Part shown: in pieces, positions 22,190-32,059 of the stretch
How positions within the stretch are numbered: position 1 is the stretch's first letter
Layout: the number at the start of each line of letters is the position of its first letter
Assembly (NCBI RefSeq): GCF_000619805.1
Contig: NZ_JHUV01000010.1
Coordinates: 124,001-188,000 of the forward strand
Reading direction: 5' to 3'
Length of the DNA stretch: 64,000 bases
Origin: Sulfurihydrogenibium subterraneum DSM 15120
GTDB lineage: Bacteria; Aquificota; Aquificia; Aquificales; Hydrogenothermaceae
Notes under the pieces: generated by a model
Seen by the model: only the letters and a program-made list of their open reading frames with translations
Database searches by the model: none
Told to the model about the DNA's origin: nothing
Program-made: the position numbers and the translations under genes

Positions 22190-23785
22190 ATGTTCATGAA
22201 AACGATTAGAGCAAAAATTGTGTGGAGTTTAATAGTTGGCTCAATTATTGCCTGTATTGTCATCATTTCAGCAGTATATATTGATTTTAAAAAATTACAA
22301 AAACAATCTTCTTACGATGAGATTTCTTTATTGGCAGAAACAGCTTTTAGGTCTCTAAGAATAGCCATGAATACCGGAAATCCAGAACTCGTTGAATCAG
22401 CAGCTAACGAGATAAAAAGAATTGAGGGTATGCATAGTTTTAACGTTCACAAATCTAAACAAGTTATAGAACTATTTAGACCAGATGCAAAATATACAAA
22501 CGATAAAGATGTTTTAGAAGTTTTTGAAAGTAAAAAAGAAAAGATATTTGAGTTTACACAAAATGGAGATAGACATTTAAGAATCTTAAAACCTGCCATC
22601 GCTGAACAGATGTGTTTAAAATGTCACGTTAATGCAAAAGAAGGGGATGTCTTAGGTGTTATAGATATTACTAAAAGTATGAAGAAAACAGATAAAACTA
22701 TATCTAACAATTTAAAGACACTTGTTGGTTTGTTTATTATTTTAATCGTTATAATTATTATATCTTCTTTAATCTTTTTAGGATTTTTCTTGTTTAAACC
22801 TCTTAATTTATTAACTGAAACGGCAAAGAATATATCTGAAGGAGAAGGAGATTTAACAAAGAGACTAAATATAAAAAATAAAGACGAAATAGGAATTGCC
22901 GCGTCATACATAGATAAGTTTATAGAAAAAGTTCAAAGTGTACTAATAAACATTAGAAAGAAAGTAGATGATTTAGTATTAGCTGAAAAAGAAGTTTCAG
23001 AAAGTGTAGAAAATATTTCAGAAAAAGTTATAAAACAAAATGAATCTATAGAAGAAGTTAAAAATATGAGTGATTTTATTAAAGATAAAGCTCTTCAGTC
23101 TAAAAATGTTGCACAGGAGACAGAAAAGTTAGCTAATGAAAGTAAAGATAATCTTGAAATGGTTGAAAAAGAGATAGATAATTTAATTAAAGATATAAAC
23201 ATTATAAGTTATGAAGAGCAAAACATATCTCAGGAAATTTTAAAATTACAAAATCAAGCTGAAAATATAAAATCAGTTATGTCATTAATATTAGATATAG
23301 CTGAACAAACAAACTTACTTGCACTGAACGCGGCAATAGAAGCAGCAAGAGCAGGAGAGATGGGAAGAGGTTTTGCAGTTGTTGCAGATGAAGTTAGAAA
23401 ACTTGCAGAGAAAACGCAAAATAGTATATCTCAGATAGAAAATGTAATAGGAGATGTTATATCTAAGATATACCAAACTAGTGATAGTATGTTCAAAAAT
23501 GCAAAAGAAATTCAAAATTTAAGTGATGATATATCAAAACTTAAAGAAAACTCTACATTAACTAAAGAAAAAGTAATACAAATGCTTGAAAGTTCAAAGC
23601 AGTCTTTAAACTCTGCCATAGAAATAACAAAAGCAGTAGAAGATATGAGTAAAAAAATTGAAGATATTTCAGAAAAATCTTTAGAAACAAAAGAAATAAC
23701 CGATAATTTAAGATACACAACCGAAAAATTAAACAAAGTCAAAAACGAAATAACTCAATTAATTTTGAAATTTAAACTAACATAA
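22190..23785 (+). CDS. chemoreceptor with periplasmic CXXCH haem motif
   Basis: Methyl-accepting chemotaxis protein of 531 residues: TM1 (about 10-30), a periplasmic domain (31-177), TM2 (178-201), a HAMP domain (202-255) and a cytoplasmic signalling domain with the conserved tip [20 protein letters not shown]. The periplasmic domain carries CLKCH at residues 142-146, a c-type haem attachment motif, as in the haem-containing receptors known from Geobacter. It would sense redox state or a gaseous ligand and pass it to CheA. GGGAGG lies 4 bases before the first ATG and 10 before a second (22196); either may be the start. No CheR-tethering pentapeptide is seen at the C-terminus. Confidence 0.88.
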   Translation: MFMKTIRAKIVWSLIVGSIIACIVIISAVYIDFKKLQKQSSYDEISLLAETAFRSLRIAMNTGNPELVESAANEIKRIEGMHSFNVHKSKQVIELFRPDAKYTNDKDVLEVFESKKEKIFEFTQNGDRHLRILKPAIAEQMCLKCHVNAKEGDVLGVIDITKSMKKTDKTISNNLKTLVGLFIILIVIIIISSLIFLGFFLFKPLNLLTETAKNISEGEGDLTKRLNIKNKDEIGIAASYIDKFIEKVQSVLINIRKKVDDLVLAEKEVSESVENISEKVIKQNESIEEVKNMSDFIKDKALQSKNVAQETEKLANESKDNLEMVEKEIDNLIKDINIISYEEQNISQEILKLQNQAENIKSVMSLILDIAEQTNLLALNAAIEAARAGEMGRGFAVVADEVRKLAEKTQNSISQIENVIGDVISKIYQTSDSMFKNAKEIQNLSDDISKLKENSTLTKEKVIQMLESSKQSLNSAIEITKAVEDMSKKIEDISEKSLETKEITDNLRYTTEKLNKVKNEITQLILKFKLT

Positions 23786-23798
23786 ATGGAGGTAAAAA

Positions 23799-24323
23799 AT
23801 GGAAAGACCAACACCAAAACCGGTAGAAGTTCCGGTACCACCAGATAGGTTCCTCGTATCAAAAACAGATACAAAAGGTATTATCACTTACGCAAATCCT
23901 GTTTTTTGCGAAATTGCTGGATACTCAGAAGAGGAACTTATCGGAAAACCACACAACATTGTAAGGCATCCAGATATGCCAAGAACTATATTTAAACTTC
24001 TGTGGGATACAATTCAAAAAGGAGAAGAATTATTTGCATACGTAAAAAATATGGCAAAAGATGGTAGTTATTACTGGGTTTTTGCCCATGTAACGCCTAC
24101 CTTTGACAGTAGTGGAAAAATAATTGGTTATACATCCGATAGAAGACCTGTTTTAAACAGAGACGTTCTTACAAACATTATAGAACCTCTCTATAGAGAA
24201 CTAAAAGAGGCGGAAAGTAGAGGAGGATTAGAAGCGGGAGTAAGACTTTTAGATGAGAAGTTAAAGCAAGTGAGTAAATCTTACGAAGAGTTCGTATTTA
24301 CGATTACATTTAAGGAGGACTGA
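23799..24323 (+). CDS. Aer-type PAS protein, CetB-like
   Basis: 174 residues: a single PAS domain (about 15-125) of the Aer type, with [20 protein letters not shown], the [10 protein letters not shown] motif and [12 protein letters not shown], which in Aer and CetB hold FAD. No membrane segment or receptor signalling domain is present. It ends 2 bp before a membrane-anchored receptor, reproducing the two-gene CetB-CetA energy-taxis system of Campylobacter, in which a PAS protein senses redox state and signals through its receptor partner. Confidence 0.8.
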   Translation: MERPTPKPVEVPVPPDRFLVSKTDTKGIITYANPVFCEIAGYSEEELIGKPHNIVRHPDMPRTIFKLLWDTIQKGEELFAYVKNMAKDGSYYWVFAHVTPTFDSSGKIIGYTSDRRPVLNRDVLTNIIEPLYRELKEAESRGGLEAGVRLLDEKLKQVSKSYEEFVFTITFKED

Positions 24324-24325
24324 GG

Positions 24326-25780
24326 ATGAAAGAGTATAACAAACCATCTTCGCTGACTATAATACAGTATGCTAACATGCTATCTATAGGTATATTTTCT
24401 TTTGCACTTGTCATAGAGATTTACAAACATGGTTTTGACTTGATAAGAGTTTTAAATCTTATTAACTTTATAACAGCTTGGATAATTTTTGTTAATATTA
24501 GAAAAGTTCAAGGTTTTATAAAGAGAATATCTTATGTTCTAACAGAGGCAGAGAAGGGTAATCTTGAACCAAGACTTATAAAAGAAAAAGAAAGAGGAGA
24601 GCTTTTAAAACTTGCCCATGATATAAACTACCTTTTAGACCAAGTTGATGTGTTTATAAGAGAGTTAAAAACACCAATAGAGTATGCTTCCCATAGAAAA
24701 TACTGGAGAAAACCTGTAGATTTTGGGTTTACTGGAACGTTTAAGGTTGTTATGCTGTCTTTGAAAAAACCTTTAAAAGCTATAGAGGAAAATGACAGAT
24801 TTATAGAGAAGACACTTATGATTGAAGAGATGGGCAAATTAGGCGGTGGAATATCATCAAACTTACAAATAATAAGTAAAGACCTTGGAAGAATAGTCCA
24901 AGAGATACAAAATATAAAAAATGAAAGCAGTAAAACAAAAGAGGTATCCGAAGAAGGTTTAGAGAAGATAGAAGAGATAGTAGAACACTTAAACCAAATT
25001 ATAGAATCAATAAAACAATCTTCTGATGTTGTGCTTAACCTTACAAGAAAGATATCTGATATTTCAGAAGTGGTAAACCTTATCAGAGAGATAGCAGACC
25101 AGACAAACTTACTTGCACTAAATGCAGCGATAGAAGCAGCAAGGGCAGGAGAGATGGGAAGAGGTTTTGCAGTCGTTGCAGATGAGGTTAGAAAACTTGC
25201 GGAGAAAACACAAAAAGCAACAGAAGAGATAACAACGTCTATTACTCACCTACAATCACAAAGTAAAGACGTAGCAAAAGAAACAGAAAAGATGGTAGAT
25301 ATGGCTAAAAATTCAGTCGAAGAGATTAAATCGTTTAAAGATATAGCAAAAGAATTCGAAAGACAAGCAGATACGGTAAACAGATTGGCTATTTACATTT
25401 CAGATATAGCGTTCTTTTCGGCAAGAAAGTTGGATCACATAATATTTAAAAACAACACATACTCATCTTTATCACAGGAAGAATTAGTCTTTAATTTTAC
25501 AGACCATCATAACTGCAAATTCGGAAAGTGGTATTATTCAGAAGAATCTGAAGAGTTTAAAGTATTTAACTCATTTAAGCAGATAGAAGAATACCATAAA
25601 GACTTTCATCAAACTCTCTATCCACTTATAGAACTTATAGAAAAAGGAGAGGATATTGTAAAACATAGACAACTTATATTTAACAACCTTCAAAAAGCTG
25701 AAAATGATTCTATGGAGCTGTTTAAGCTTATGGATGATGTACAAGAAGAAAGAAAAAAATATCTTTTAAAATCTTTTTAA
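24326..25780 (+). CDS. chemoreceptor with C-terminal CZB domain, CetA-like
   Basis: 484 residues. Two hydrophobic segments lie near the N-terminus (about 15-60) with almost no periplasmic loop, so there is no external ligand domain. A HAMP-like region follows, then the signalling hairpin ([20 protein letters not shown]). The C-terminus (about 365-480) is a chemoreceptor zinc-binding (CZB) domain, with [19 protein letters not shown] and EYHKDFH supplying the His/Cys ligands. It is probably the output partner of the PAS protein encoded 2 bp upstream. The CZB domain is not part of the Campylobacter CetA and would add zinc or hypochlorite sensing. Confidence 0.85.
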   Translation: MKEYNKPSSLTIIQYANMLSIGIFSFALVIEIYKHGFDLIRVLNLINFITAWIIFVNIRKVQGFIKRISYVLTEAEKGNLEPRLIKEKERGELLKLAHDINYLLDQVDVFIRELKTPIEYASHRKYWRKPVDFGFTGTFKVVMLSLKKPLKAIEENDRFIEKTLMIEEMGKLGGGISSNLQIISKDLGRIVQEIQNIKNESSKTKEVSEEGLEKIEEIVEHLNQIIESIKQSSDVVLNLTRKISDISEVVNLIREIADQTNLLALNAAIEAARAGEMGRGFAVVADEVRKLAEKTQKATEEITTSITHLQSQSKDVAKETEKMVDMAKNSVEEIKSFKDIAKEFERQADTVNRLAIYISDIAFFSARKLDHIIFKNNTYSSLSQEELVFNFTDHHNCKFGKWYYSEESEEFKVFNSFKQIEEYHKDFHQTLYPLIELIEKGEDIVKHRQLIFNNLQKAENDSMELFKLMDDVQEERKKYLLKSF

Positions 25781-25892
25781 GAAGGTATAAATGTTGATTT
25801 ATTTAGATGGAGCAGAAATTAAGTTTAGATATTAATAAACATCTTTCTCCAATTTAAAAAAACTGTATTCAAGTGAACGGAGGTATATGACA

Positions 25893-26165
25893 ATGAAACA
25901 CGTAGAAAAGATCAACGAGATAAAAAAGATGGTAGAAAACATAAAAAAGATTGCAAAACAAAGCAATCTTTTGGCTTTAAACGCCGCCATAGAAGCTGCA
26001 AGAGTAGGAGAGATGGGAAAGGGTTTTTCAGTCGTTGCAGGAGAGTTTAGAAAATTGGCAGACGACACAAACAAAATAGCAGCAGAGATAGGGATAATTG
26101 TAAATGAACTTCAACATGAGATAGAAAAGTTAGAGGAAAATTGCAAGGAAAAAGATAACAGTTAA
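25893..26165 (+). CDS. mini-chemoreceptor: signalling hairpin tip only
   Basis: About 90 residues consisting almost entirely of the chemoreceptor hairpin tip ([20 protein letters not shown]) with short flanking helices. There is no sensor, membrane or HAMP region. CGGAGG lies 9 bases before the ATG at 25893 (an ATG at 25887 is too close), and the frame is intact with its own stop, so it looks like an expressed gene and not a decayed fragment. It lies 15 bp before cheV. It could compete for or tune CheA/CheW array contacts; that is speculation. Confidence 0.7.
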   Translation: MKHVEKINEIKKMVENIKKIAKQSNLLALNAAIEAARVGEMGKGFSVVAGEFRKLADDTNKIAAEIGIIVNELQHEIEKLEENCKEKDNS

Positions 26166-26179
26166 AATGGAGGTTTGTT

Positions 26180-27127
26180 ATGAGTGACAACTATGGACTT
26201 CCGGATATACTAAAAACCGGACAGAACGAACTTGAGATAATAGATTTTAGAATATATGAAGATAGAGAAGAAGGATTATACGAATGGATATTAGGAGTTA
26301 ATGTAGCCAAAGTAAGAGAAGTTTTAAGAACACCACCTTTAACAAAAATTCCAAACATGCCACCTCAAGTAGAAGGTATGGCAGAGATAAGGGGAGAACT
26401 TATACCAGTTATCAGCCTTGCAAAGTGGATGAACATACCAGAACCTCCCGAAAGAAAAAAGTATCTTCTGTTTATGGAGTTTTTAAGAGAAAAGGTAGGA
26501 GTTATTATACATAAAGCAAACAGGATAAGAAGAATATCTTGGAAAGACATTAAAAAAGCACCTGAAGTTATTAATCAAAGATTAAATGGTAGGATTACAG
26601 GGGTTGTAGAAGTAGAAGATGGATTTTTACTTATCCTTGACTTTGAAGGAATACTAAATGATATGAACTTACTTTACGTATTTAACGTACCTACCGAAGC
26701 AGAAAAAAGAGAAGCAAAGAAAAAGTTAAGAATACTCGTAGCCGAAGACTCTGCTGTAGCAAGAAAGATAATAAAAGACATTTTAGAATCTGCAGGACAC
26801 GAAGTTATACTTACAGAAAGCGGAAAGCAAGCGTGGGAAAAACTACAGGAGATTTATAACCAAGCTTCCGCTTACGGTAAAAGCGTAAAAGACTATATAG
26901 ATGTAGTACTTACAGATATTGAGATGCCAGAAATGGATGGTCTTACACTTACAAATTTAATAAAAAACACTCCCGGATTTTTAAATCTACCTGTAATAGT
27001 AAACACAACTCTATCAGACGAAGCAAACCAGCAAAAAGCAAGAAATGTAGGTGCGGATGACTACTTAGTAAAGTTTGATGCAAAACACTTAACCCAACTG
27101 ATAGAAAAGTATGGAGGTGGGCAATGA
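26180..27127 (+). CDS. cheV: CheV (CheW-receiver fusion)
   Basis: 315 residues: an N-terminal CheW-like coupling domain (about 10-165, with GELIPVISLAKWM) and a C-terminal receiver (about 188-312) with acidic pair E/D near AEDSAVARKI, the phosphoacceptor Asp in VVLTDIEMPEMDG, and K in LVKFD. It couples receptors to CheA and can act as a phosphate sink for adaptation. GGAGG precedes the ATG. Its stop overlaps the cheA start (ATGA). No cheB or cheR is present in the window, so CheV may carry more of the adaptation load here. Confidence 0.92.
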   Translation: MSDNYGLPDILKTGQNELEIIDFRIYEDREEGLYEWILGVNVAKVREVLRTPPLTKIPNMPPQVEGMAEIRGELIPVISLAKWMNIPEPPERKKYLLFMEFLREKVGVIIHKANRIRRISWKDIKKAPEVINQRLNGRITGVVEVEDGFLLILDFEGILNDMNLLYVFNVPTEAEKREAKKKLRILVAEDSAVARKIIKDILESAGHEVILTESGKQAWEKLQEIYNQASAYGKSVKDYIDVVLTDIEMPEMDGLTLTNLIKNTPGFLNLPVIVNTTLSDEANQQKARNVGADDYLVKFDAKHLTQLIEKYGGGQ

Positions 27128-29085
27128 TTCCAGATGAACTTAAAGAAATTTTTGAAGAGTTTGTAGTTGAAGCATCAGACCATTTAGAAAATTTAGAATC
27201 AGCACTACTAAGCCTTGAAAAAGATGCCGAAAATCAAGATTTGATAAACTCAGCTTTTAGAAGTATGCATACTCTTAAAGGTGGAGCTGGTTTTTTAGGA
27301 TTAACAAAAATAGTAGATGTTGCACACAAAGCTGAAGACATACTGGGAAAAGTTAAAGAAGGGAAGCTGAAAATCACTTCGGAAATTCTTGACGTTTTGC
27401 TTAAGGCAGTTGATTACATTAAAAATGCTATAAGGGATTATCAATCTGGAGAAGAACCTGAAGAACCTACAGATATTATAGAAAATCTCACTGAAATATT
27501 AACAGACAAACCAAAACATTCTTCCTCTCAAGACCAAGGAGAAATAACATTAGACAGGTTGTTAGATAAGTACGGTTTATCACACCTAAAAGGTCTTACC
27601 ATAGAAGAGATACTCGAAGAGTTAGTTTTAATGCCACCAAACAAAAGACCAAAAGAGATAGTAGATTACATAGATAACTTGTTAAATGTTGGTGCTGAGA
27701 CAAAACCTATACCTACAGACATAATCCAAAGTATAGAAGAAGAAACAGCTAAAAAGATGCTTGAAGCTGTAGAAGAAGAAATAATAAAGAGAGATTTAGA
27801 GACACCAACGACAGAAGAAAATAACATAGAAGAGACTAAGATAGAAGAAACAAAAAAAGAAGAGAAAAAACCTCAAAAACCTCAGAAAAAAGATGAAGAA
27901 GAGAGGGTTTTAAGGATAGACGTTCAAAAGATAGAAAACCTTATGAACCTTGTAGGAGAGCTGGTTTTAGATAGAAACAGGCTTTTGAGAAGCGTTCAGG
28001 AACTGACACAAAACATGGCTTCAAATAAGTACATAGAAGAGATAGAATCAGTTGCATCTTCAATAGATAAAATAGTAGGAGATTTGCAACTTGCAGTTAT
28101 GAAAACCCGTATGCAACCTGTTAAGAGGCTCTTCCAAAAGTTTAGCAGAGTAGTAAGGGACTTATCAAAGTTAGTAGGAAAAGAAGTAAATCTTATAATT
28201 GAAGGCGAAGATACGGAGATGGATAAATCTATTCTTGAAAAGTTAGAAGAACCTTTAGTCCACTTGATAAGGAATGCCTTAGACCACGGATTAGAAACTC
28301 CTGAAGAAAGAAAGAGACTTGGAAAACCACCTATCGGCAAATTAGTTCTAAGGGCTTACTATCAAGGAGATAGAGTTTATCTTGAAGTAGAAGATGACGG
28401 AAGAGGAATAGACCCAGCAAAAGTAGCCCAGAAGGCGATAGAAAAAGGAATAATAACAAAGGAACAACTTGAAAAAATGACAGAAAAAGAGATATTGCAA
28501 CTTGTTTTCTTACCGGGCTTTTCAACCAAGGATAAAGTATCAGAAATATCTGGACGTGGCGTAGGAATGGACGCTGTAATGAATACAGTTATAAACTTTA
28601 GAGGAACCATTGATATATGGAGTGAAAAAGGTAAAGGAACAAAGATATCTATGGCATTTCCTTTAACAGTTGGCATAATAAGGTCTCTGCTTGTATCTGT
28701 TAGTGGAAGAAGATTTGCTATACCTATATTCTTAGTAACTGAAATTATATCTGTAGAAAATGCGACAGTAAAAACACTGTCTGGGAAAGAAGTATTAATA
28801 TTAAGAGAGAAAGCTTTACCACTTATAAACATATATGATATGCTAAAAGTGCCTCCTTGTAAGACAGGATATATAATAGTATGTCTCATTGGTAATCAGA
28901 GAGTAGCATTTACAGTAGAAGACCTTTTTGGAGATGAAGAGATAGTTGTTAAACCACTTGGAAAAATATTTGGAGACTTGCACGGTATATCAGGAGCTAC
29001 TATAACAGGAGATGGTAAAATCGTTTTAATACTTGATTTAGTAGAACTCCTTAAAAACTTAAACAGTAATGCCTTAAAAGTATAG
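27124..29085 (+). CDS. cheA: chemotaxis histidine kinase CheA
   Basis: 653 residues. P1 phosphotransfer domain with His49 (MHTLKGGAGF); a linker region (about 140-260) that includes a helical segment and an Glu/Lys-rich stretch and shows no clear P2 CheY-docking domain; P3 dimerisation from about 268 (VQKIENLMNLVGELV); P4 ATP-binding domain with LVHLIRNALDHGLE, DDGRGID and GRGVGMDAV; and P5 CheW-like domain from about 515. It autophosphorylates and passes phosphate to CheY and CheV. Start overlaps the cheV stop. cheW follows 10 bp later. Confidence 0.95.
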   Translation: MIPDELKEIFEEFVVEASDHLENLESALLSLEKDAENQDLINSAFRSMHTLKGGAGFLGLTKIVDVAHKAEDILGKVKEGKLKITSEILDVLLKAVDYIKNAIRDYQSGEEPEEPTDIIENLTEILTDKPKHSSSQDQGEITLDRLLDKYGLSHLKGLTIEEILEELVLMPPNKRPKEIVDYIDNLLNVGAETKPIPTDIIQSIEEETAKKMLEAVEEEIIKRDLETPTTEENNIEETKIEETKKEEKKPQKPQKKDEEERVLRIDVQKIENLMNLVGELVLDRNRLLRSVQELTQNMASNKYIEEIESVASSIDKIVGDLQLAVMKTRMQPVKRLFQKFSRVVRDLSKLVGKEVNLIIEGEDTEMDKSILEKLEEPLVHLIRNALDHGLETPEERKRLGKPPIGKLVLRAYYQGDRVYLEVEDDGRGIDPAKVAQKAIEKGIITKEQLEKMTEKEILQLVFLPGFSTKDKVSEISGRGVGMDAVMNTVINFRGTIDIWSEKGKGTKISMAFPLTVGIIRSLLVSVSGRRFAIPIFLVTEIISVENATVKTLSGKEVLILREKALPLINIYDMLKVPPCKTGYIIVCLIGNQRVAFTVEDLFGDEEIVVKPLGKIFGDLHGISGATITGDGKIVLILDLVELLKNLNSNALKV

Positions 29086-29095
29086 GAGGGTCATT

Positions 29096-29569
29096 ATGAG
29101 CTTAGTACTATCGACACAAAAAAAACCAGTAATTTACGGACAAGATACCACTAAAATTTTAGAGTTTTTAGGAGTGTACCTGGAAGACGAATTTATAGGT
29201 ATATCCCTTAAAAATGTTTTAGAAATATCAAAGATATTAGAAATTTTTCCCGTCCCTCTGACCCTACACTACATAAAAGGAGTAATAAACCTAAGGGGTG
29301 AGATACTTCCTGTTGTATCAATAAAAGAGATGGTAGGAGTGAAGGAGACAAAAGAACCAACAAGACTTATTATATTAGAAACAAACTTAGGCAAGTTAGC
29401 TATACTTGTAGACTCTGTTTACGGTGTGTTAAAAATTCCAGAAGATAATTTAGAGCCAAATCCTATGACCAGTATATACAGTAATTACCTTTCAAACGTA
29501 GCCTTAACACCTCAAGGATTTATAAGTATAATAGATTTAGATAAACTTTTTCCTGAGAGGGAAGAATAG
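29096..29569 (+). CDS. cheW: coupling protein CheW
   Basis: 157 residues forming a single CheW domain. Typical segments are ISLKNVLEISKILEIFPVPL, KGVINLRGEILPVVSIKEM and the later RLIILETNLGKLAILVDSVY. It bridges receptors and CheA in the chemosensory array. AGGAGGG precedes the ATG, 10 bp after cheA. Confidence 0.92.
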   Translation: MSLVLSTQKKPVIYGQDTTKILEFLGVYLEDEFIGISLKNVLEISKILEIFPVPLTLHYIKGVINLRGEILPVVSIKEMVGVKETKEPTRLIILETNLGKLAILVDSVYGVLKIPEDNLEPNPMTSIYSNYLSNVALTPQGFISIIDLDKLFPEREE

Positions 29570-29576
29570 GAAATAG

Positions 29577-30050
29577 ATGTTTATAGTGAAAATTATGGAA
29601 TTTATAAGCAATAAAAGAATGGATCTTTTTCAAAGTTTATTTTTTAACCTTTATGAAAAGTACAACGGAGATGCGGACTATTTTGTAGAAGATTGGTTTA
29701 GACGATATACTTATACAACATTAAAAACTTACTTTAGAGAGGACTTTTTTAAAAAAGATTTAGAAGAGTTTTTTAATAAGAATAAACATGTTATAAAAAC
29801 TTACATAAAAGCTTATTGGAGTTTTTGCAATGACCCAGATGCAAGACCCCACCATATAAAAGTTGCAATGGATTTTTTCGGAATAAAAGAACTTTCGGAA
29901 AAAGAACTTAAGAAAAAGTTTAGAGAGATGGTAAAGTTGTATCATCCTGATATTCATCCAAATAAAAAAGAAGCAACATTAAAAATGATGGAAATAAACC
30001 ATCATTATCAGATTCTCAAAGCATTTTTAGAAAAATACGGAGGAGAGTAA
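29577..30050 (+). CDS. J-domain protein within the chemotaxis operon
   Basis: 157 residues. The C-terminal 55 residues form a J domain with the essential HPD tripeptide at 123-125 (LVKLYHPDIHPNKKEA region), preceded by LSEKELKKKFREM and followed by a helix with EINHHYQILKAF. J domains stimulate DnaK ATPase. The N-terminal 100 residues are helical, aromatic-rich and unrecognised; placing J at the C-terminus is the reverse of DnaJ and suggests a dedicated co-chaperone. It lies between cheW (7 bp) and cheZ (overlaps by one base), so a role in assembling or turning over chemotaxis or flagellar proteins is likely. The start is uncertain (ATG 29577 or 29595). Confidence 0.75.
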   Translation: MFIVKIMEFISNKRMDLFQSLFFNLYEKYNGDADYFVEDWFRRYTYTTLKTYFREDFFKKDLEEFFNKNKHVIKTYIKAYWSFCNDPDARPHHIKVAMDFFGIKELSEKELKKKFREMVKLYHPDIHPNKKEATLKMMEINHHYQILKAFLEKYGGE

Positions 30051-30610
30051 TGGAAAACCTAAAGACTGTTATAAAGAGCATACTGGAAGAAGTAAGATTA
30101 CTTGAAGAAAAGATAGAAGAAACTGCAAAAGTTACTACCCATACAACGAAAGTCATAACACCTACCGCTACAGAAAGTCTTAGAGAGGTAATAAAATTCT
30201 CCGAAGAAAGTGCAAACAACATAATAGGGCAGATAGACAAAGTAGAAGAAAATTGTAAGATAATCGACGCTATAACAAATGAACTTTTAAACTTAAACCC
30301 TATTAACACTATAAAAGAAAAGTTAAATATAATAAAAGAAAAAAATCAAGATAACATGAATATCTTAATAAAGGTTTACGAAATGTTTTCTTTTCAAGAC
30401 CTTATGGCACAGCAGATAAAAGAGGTTATAAACATATTAGAAGAAACAAAGAAAAATCTCTTAAAGTTTGCGGCTACATCTATAGAAATGTCATCATCTT
30501 TATCCGAAGAAGATAAAAAGAAAGCAGTTGGAAAAGTTCATGAACTTATTACTGGAGATAGAGTTAATCAGGAAGATGTAGATAAACTTTTAGAAGAATT
30601 AGGATTATAA
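30050..30610 (+). CDS. cheZ: CheZ-like CheY-phosphate phosphatase (divergent)
   Basis: 186 helical residues. The catalytic-type motif FQDLMAQ is at 115-121, matching FQDLTGQ of Escherichia coli CheZ in which the Asp and Gln do catalysis (here D117 and Q121). The last residues, QEDVDKLLEELGL, match the C-terminal CheY-binding helix of CheZ. The rest is poorly conserved, as in the remote CheZ homologues of epsilonproteobacteria. It would remove phosphate from CheY, encoded 11 bp downstream, ending the switching signal. Confidence 0.8.
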   Translation: MENLKTVIKSILEEVRLLEEKIEETAKVTTHTTKVITPTATESLREVIKFSEESANNIIGQIDKVEENCKIIDAITNELLNLNPINTIKEKLNIIKEKNQDNMNILIKVYEMFSFQDLMAQQIKEVINILEETKKNLLKFAATSIEMSSSLSEEDKKKAVGKVHELITGDRVNQEDVDKLLEELGL

Positions 30611-30621
30611 AGGAGGTTAAT

Positions 30622-31014
30622 ATGGGATTTCCTTCAGATGCTAAAATTTTATCAGTAGACGATATGGCTACAATGAGAAAAATAATAAAAAGTCTTTTAA
30701 CACAACTGGGATACACAAATGTTGATGAAGCTGAAAACGGGAAAGAAGCCTTAGCAAAACTAAAACAACAAAAATACGATTTGGTTTTACTAGACTGGAA
30801 TATGCCAGAAATGGACGGAATCACACTACTACAAGAAATAAGAAAAGATCCGGATTTGAAAAATATACCGGTTATAATGGTTACAGCTGAAGCCAAAAAA
30901 GAAAACGTTTTACAAGCAATACAAACCGGAGCAAATAACTATATAGTTAAGCCTTTTACAGCTGAAACTTTGAAAGAAAAGATAGATAAAGTTTGGGCAC
31001 AATTGCAAGGTTAG
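30622..31014 (+). CDS. cheY: response regulator CheY
   Basis: 130-residue single receiver domain. Acidic D13/D14 (SVDDMATMRKI), phosphoacceptor D58 (LLDWNMPEMDG), T in VTAEA and K in VKPFTA are all in place. Phosphorylated by CheA, it binds the FliM N-terminus at the flagellar switch. AGGAGG precedes the ATG. cheZ is 11 bp upstream and fliG follows 4 bp downstream, linking sensory and switch genes in one operon. Confidence 0.95.
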   Translation: MGFPSDAKILSVDDMATMRKIIKSLLTQLGYTNVDEAENGKEALAKLKQQKYDLVLLDWNMPEMDGITLLQEIRKDPDLKNIPVIMVTAEAKKENVLQAIQTGANNYIVKPFTAETLKEKIDKVWAQLQG

Positions 31015-31018
31015 TAAA

Positions 31019-32035
31019 ATGGATAAAGAAAAACTTTCAGGATTAGATAAAGCTGCTGTACTTTTATCAATTTTACCAGAAGATAAAAATGTAAAGATTT
31101 TTAAACATTTAAAGCAGACAGATTTAGAAAAAATTATAAAAAAACTTCTAACGCTCGAATCACCAGATAAGGAAACTTTAAAAAAGGTCATTGAAGAAGC
31201 TTATAAAGAAATATCCGAAACAGCTCCACTAAGGCTTCTTCCAGAAAACCTTAGAAAGATATTAGAAAAAGCTCTTCCTCCAGAAAAGGTTAAAGAACTT
31301 TTTGACGGACTACTTCTAGCAGAACAAGGAAAAGCCATATTCAATGAACTTGAAAAACTTCCCTCTAAAGTAGTAGCAAATCTTATAAAAAATGAGCATC
31401 CTCAAGTTATATCACTAATATTAAGCCAGTTAAAACCAAGTAAAGCAGCAGAGATAATCCAATTTTTACCAAGAAGACAAGGAATATCAAACATTCAAGA
31501 AGAAGTAATAAAAAGACTTGCATCTTTAGAGAAAGTATCATCAAATATGATTAAGATGGTTGCTGATAATCTTGAAGCAGAGTTATACACTATAGGAGCT
31601 GGAAAAGAAGAGATGTTAAGCGGTTTAGACATAGCTGCTGAGATAGTTAACAACCTTCCAAAAGACTTTGCACAGGAGATATTAGACGAAATAAGAAAAG
31701 AGGCACCTTCGTTGGCAGACAACATAGAAGAAAGAATGTTCAAATTTGAGGACATTATTAAACTTGACAACAGAGCTATTATGGAAATACTCAAACAAGT
31801 TGACAAAAATGACCTTCTTGTTGCACTTAAAGGAGCTCCTCAAGAGATTATTGACAAGTTCCTTGCTAATATGTCAAAAAGGGCTGCACAGATGTTTATG
31901 GAAGATATGGAAGTACTTGGACCTGTTAAAAAGTCAGATGTTGAAAATGCCCGTAAGAAAATTATACAGGTTATTAAAAACCTTATACAAGCTGGTGTTA
32001 TTGAGTATGGCGGTGGTGGAGAAGAGATGTTATAA
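31019..32035 (+). CDS. fliG: flagellar switch protein FliG
   Basis: 338 residues, full family length, with N, middle and C domains. The middle-domain EHPQ-type motif is present (NEHPQVISLILSQL), and the C-terminal domain has the charged torque helix around LVALKGAPQEIIDKFLANMS and KRAAQMFMEDME. It is the rotor protein that contacts MotA. It starts 4 bp after cheY, with cheY's end providing little ribosome site, so coupling is likely. Confidence 0.95.
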   Translation: MDKEKLSGLDKAAVLLSILPEDKNVKIFKHLKQTDLEKIIKKLLTLESPDKETLKKVIEEAYKEISETAPLRLLPENLRKILEKALPPEKVKELFDGLLLAEQGKAIFNELEKLPSKVVANLIKNEHPQVISLILSQLKPSKAAEIIQFLPRRQGISNIQEEVIKRLASLEKVSSNMIKMVADNLEAELYTIGAGKEEMLSGLDIAAEIVNNLPKDFAQEILDEIRKEAPSLADNIEERMFKFEDIIKLDNRAIMEILKQVDKNDLLVALKGAPQEIIDKFLANMSKRAAQMFMEDMEVLGPVKKSDVENARKKIIQVIKNLIQAGVIEYGGGGEEML

Positions 32036-32059
32036 TTATAATTTAGTGGGGTGATTTAA

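Noticed and set aside
23300-26030. Three near-identical receptor tip sequences considered as a mobile or recombining repeat
   Set aside because: The similarity is confined to the universally conserved chemoreceptor hairpin, so functional constraint explains it.
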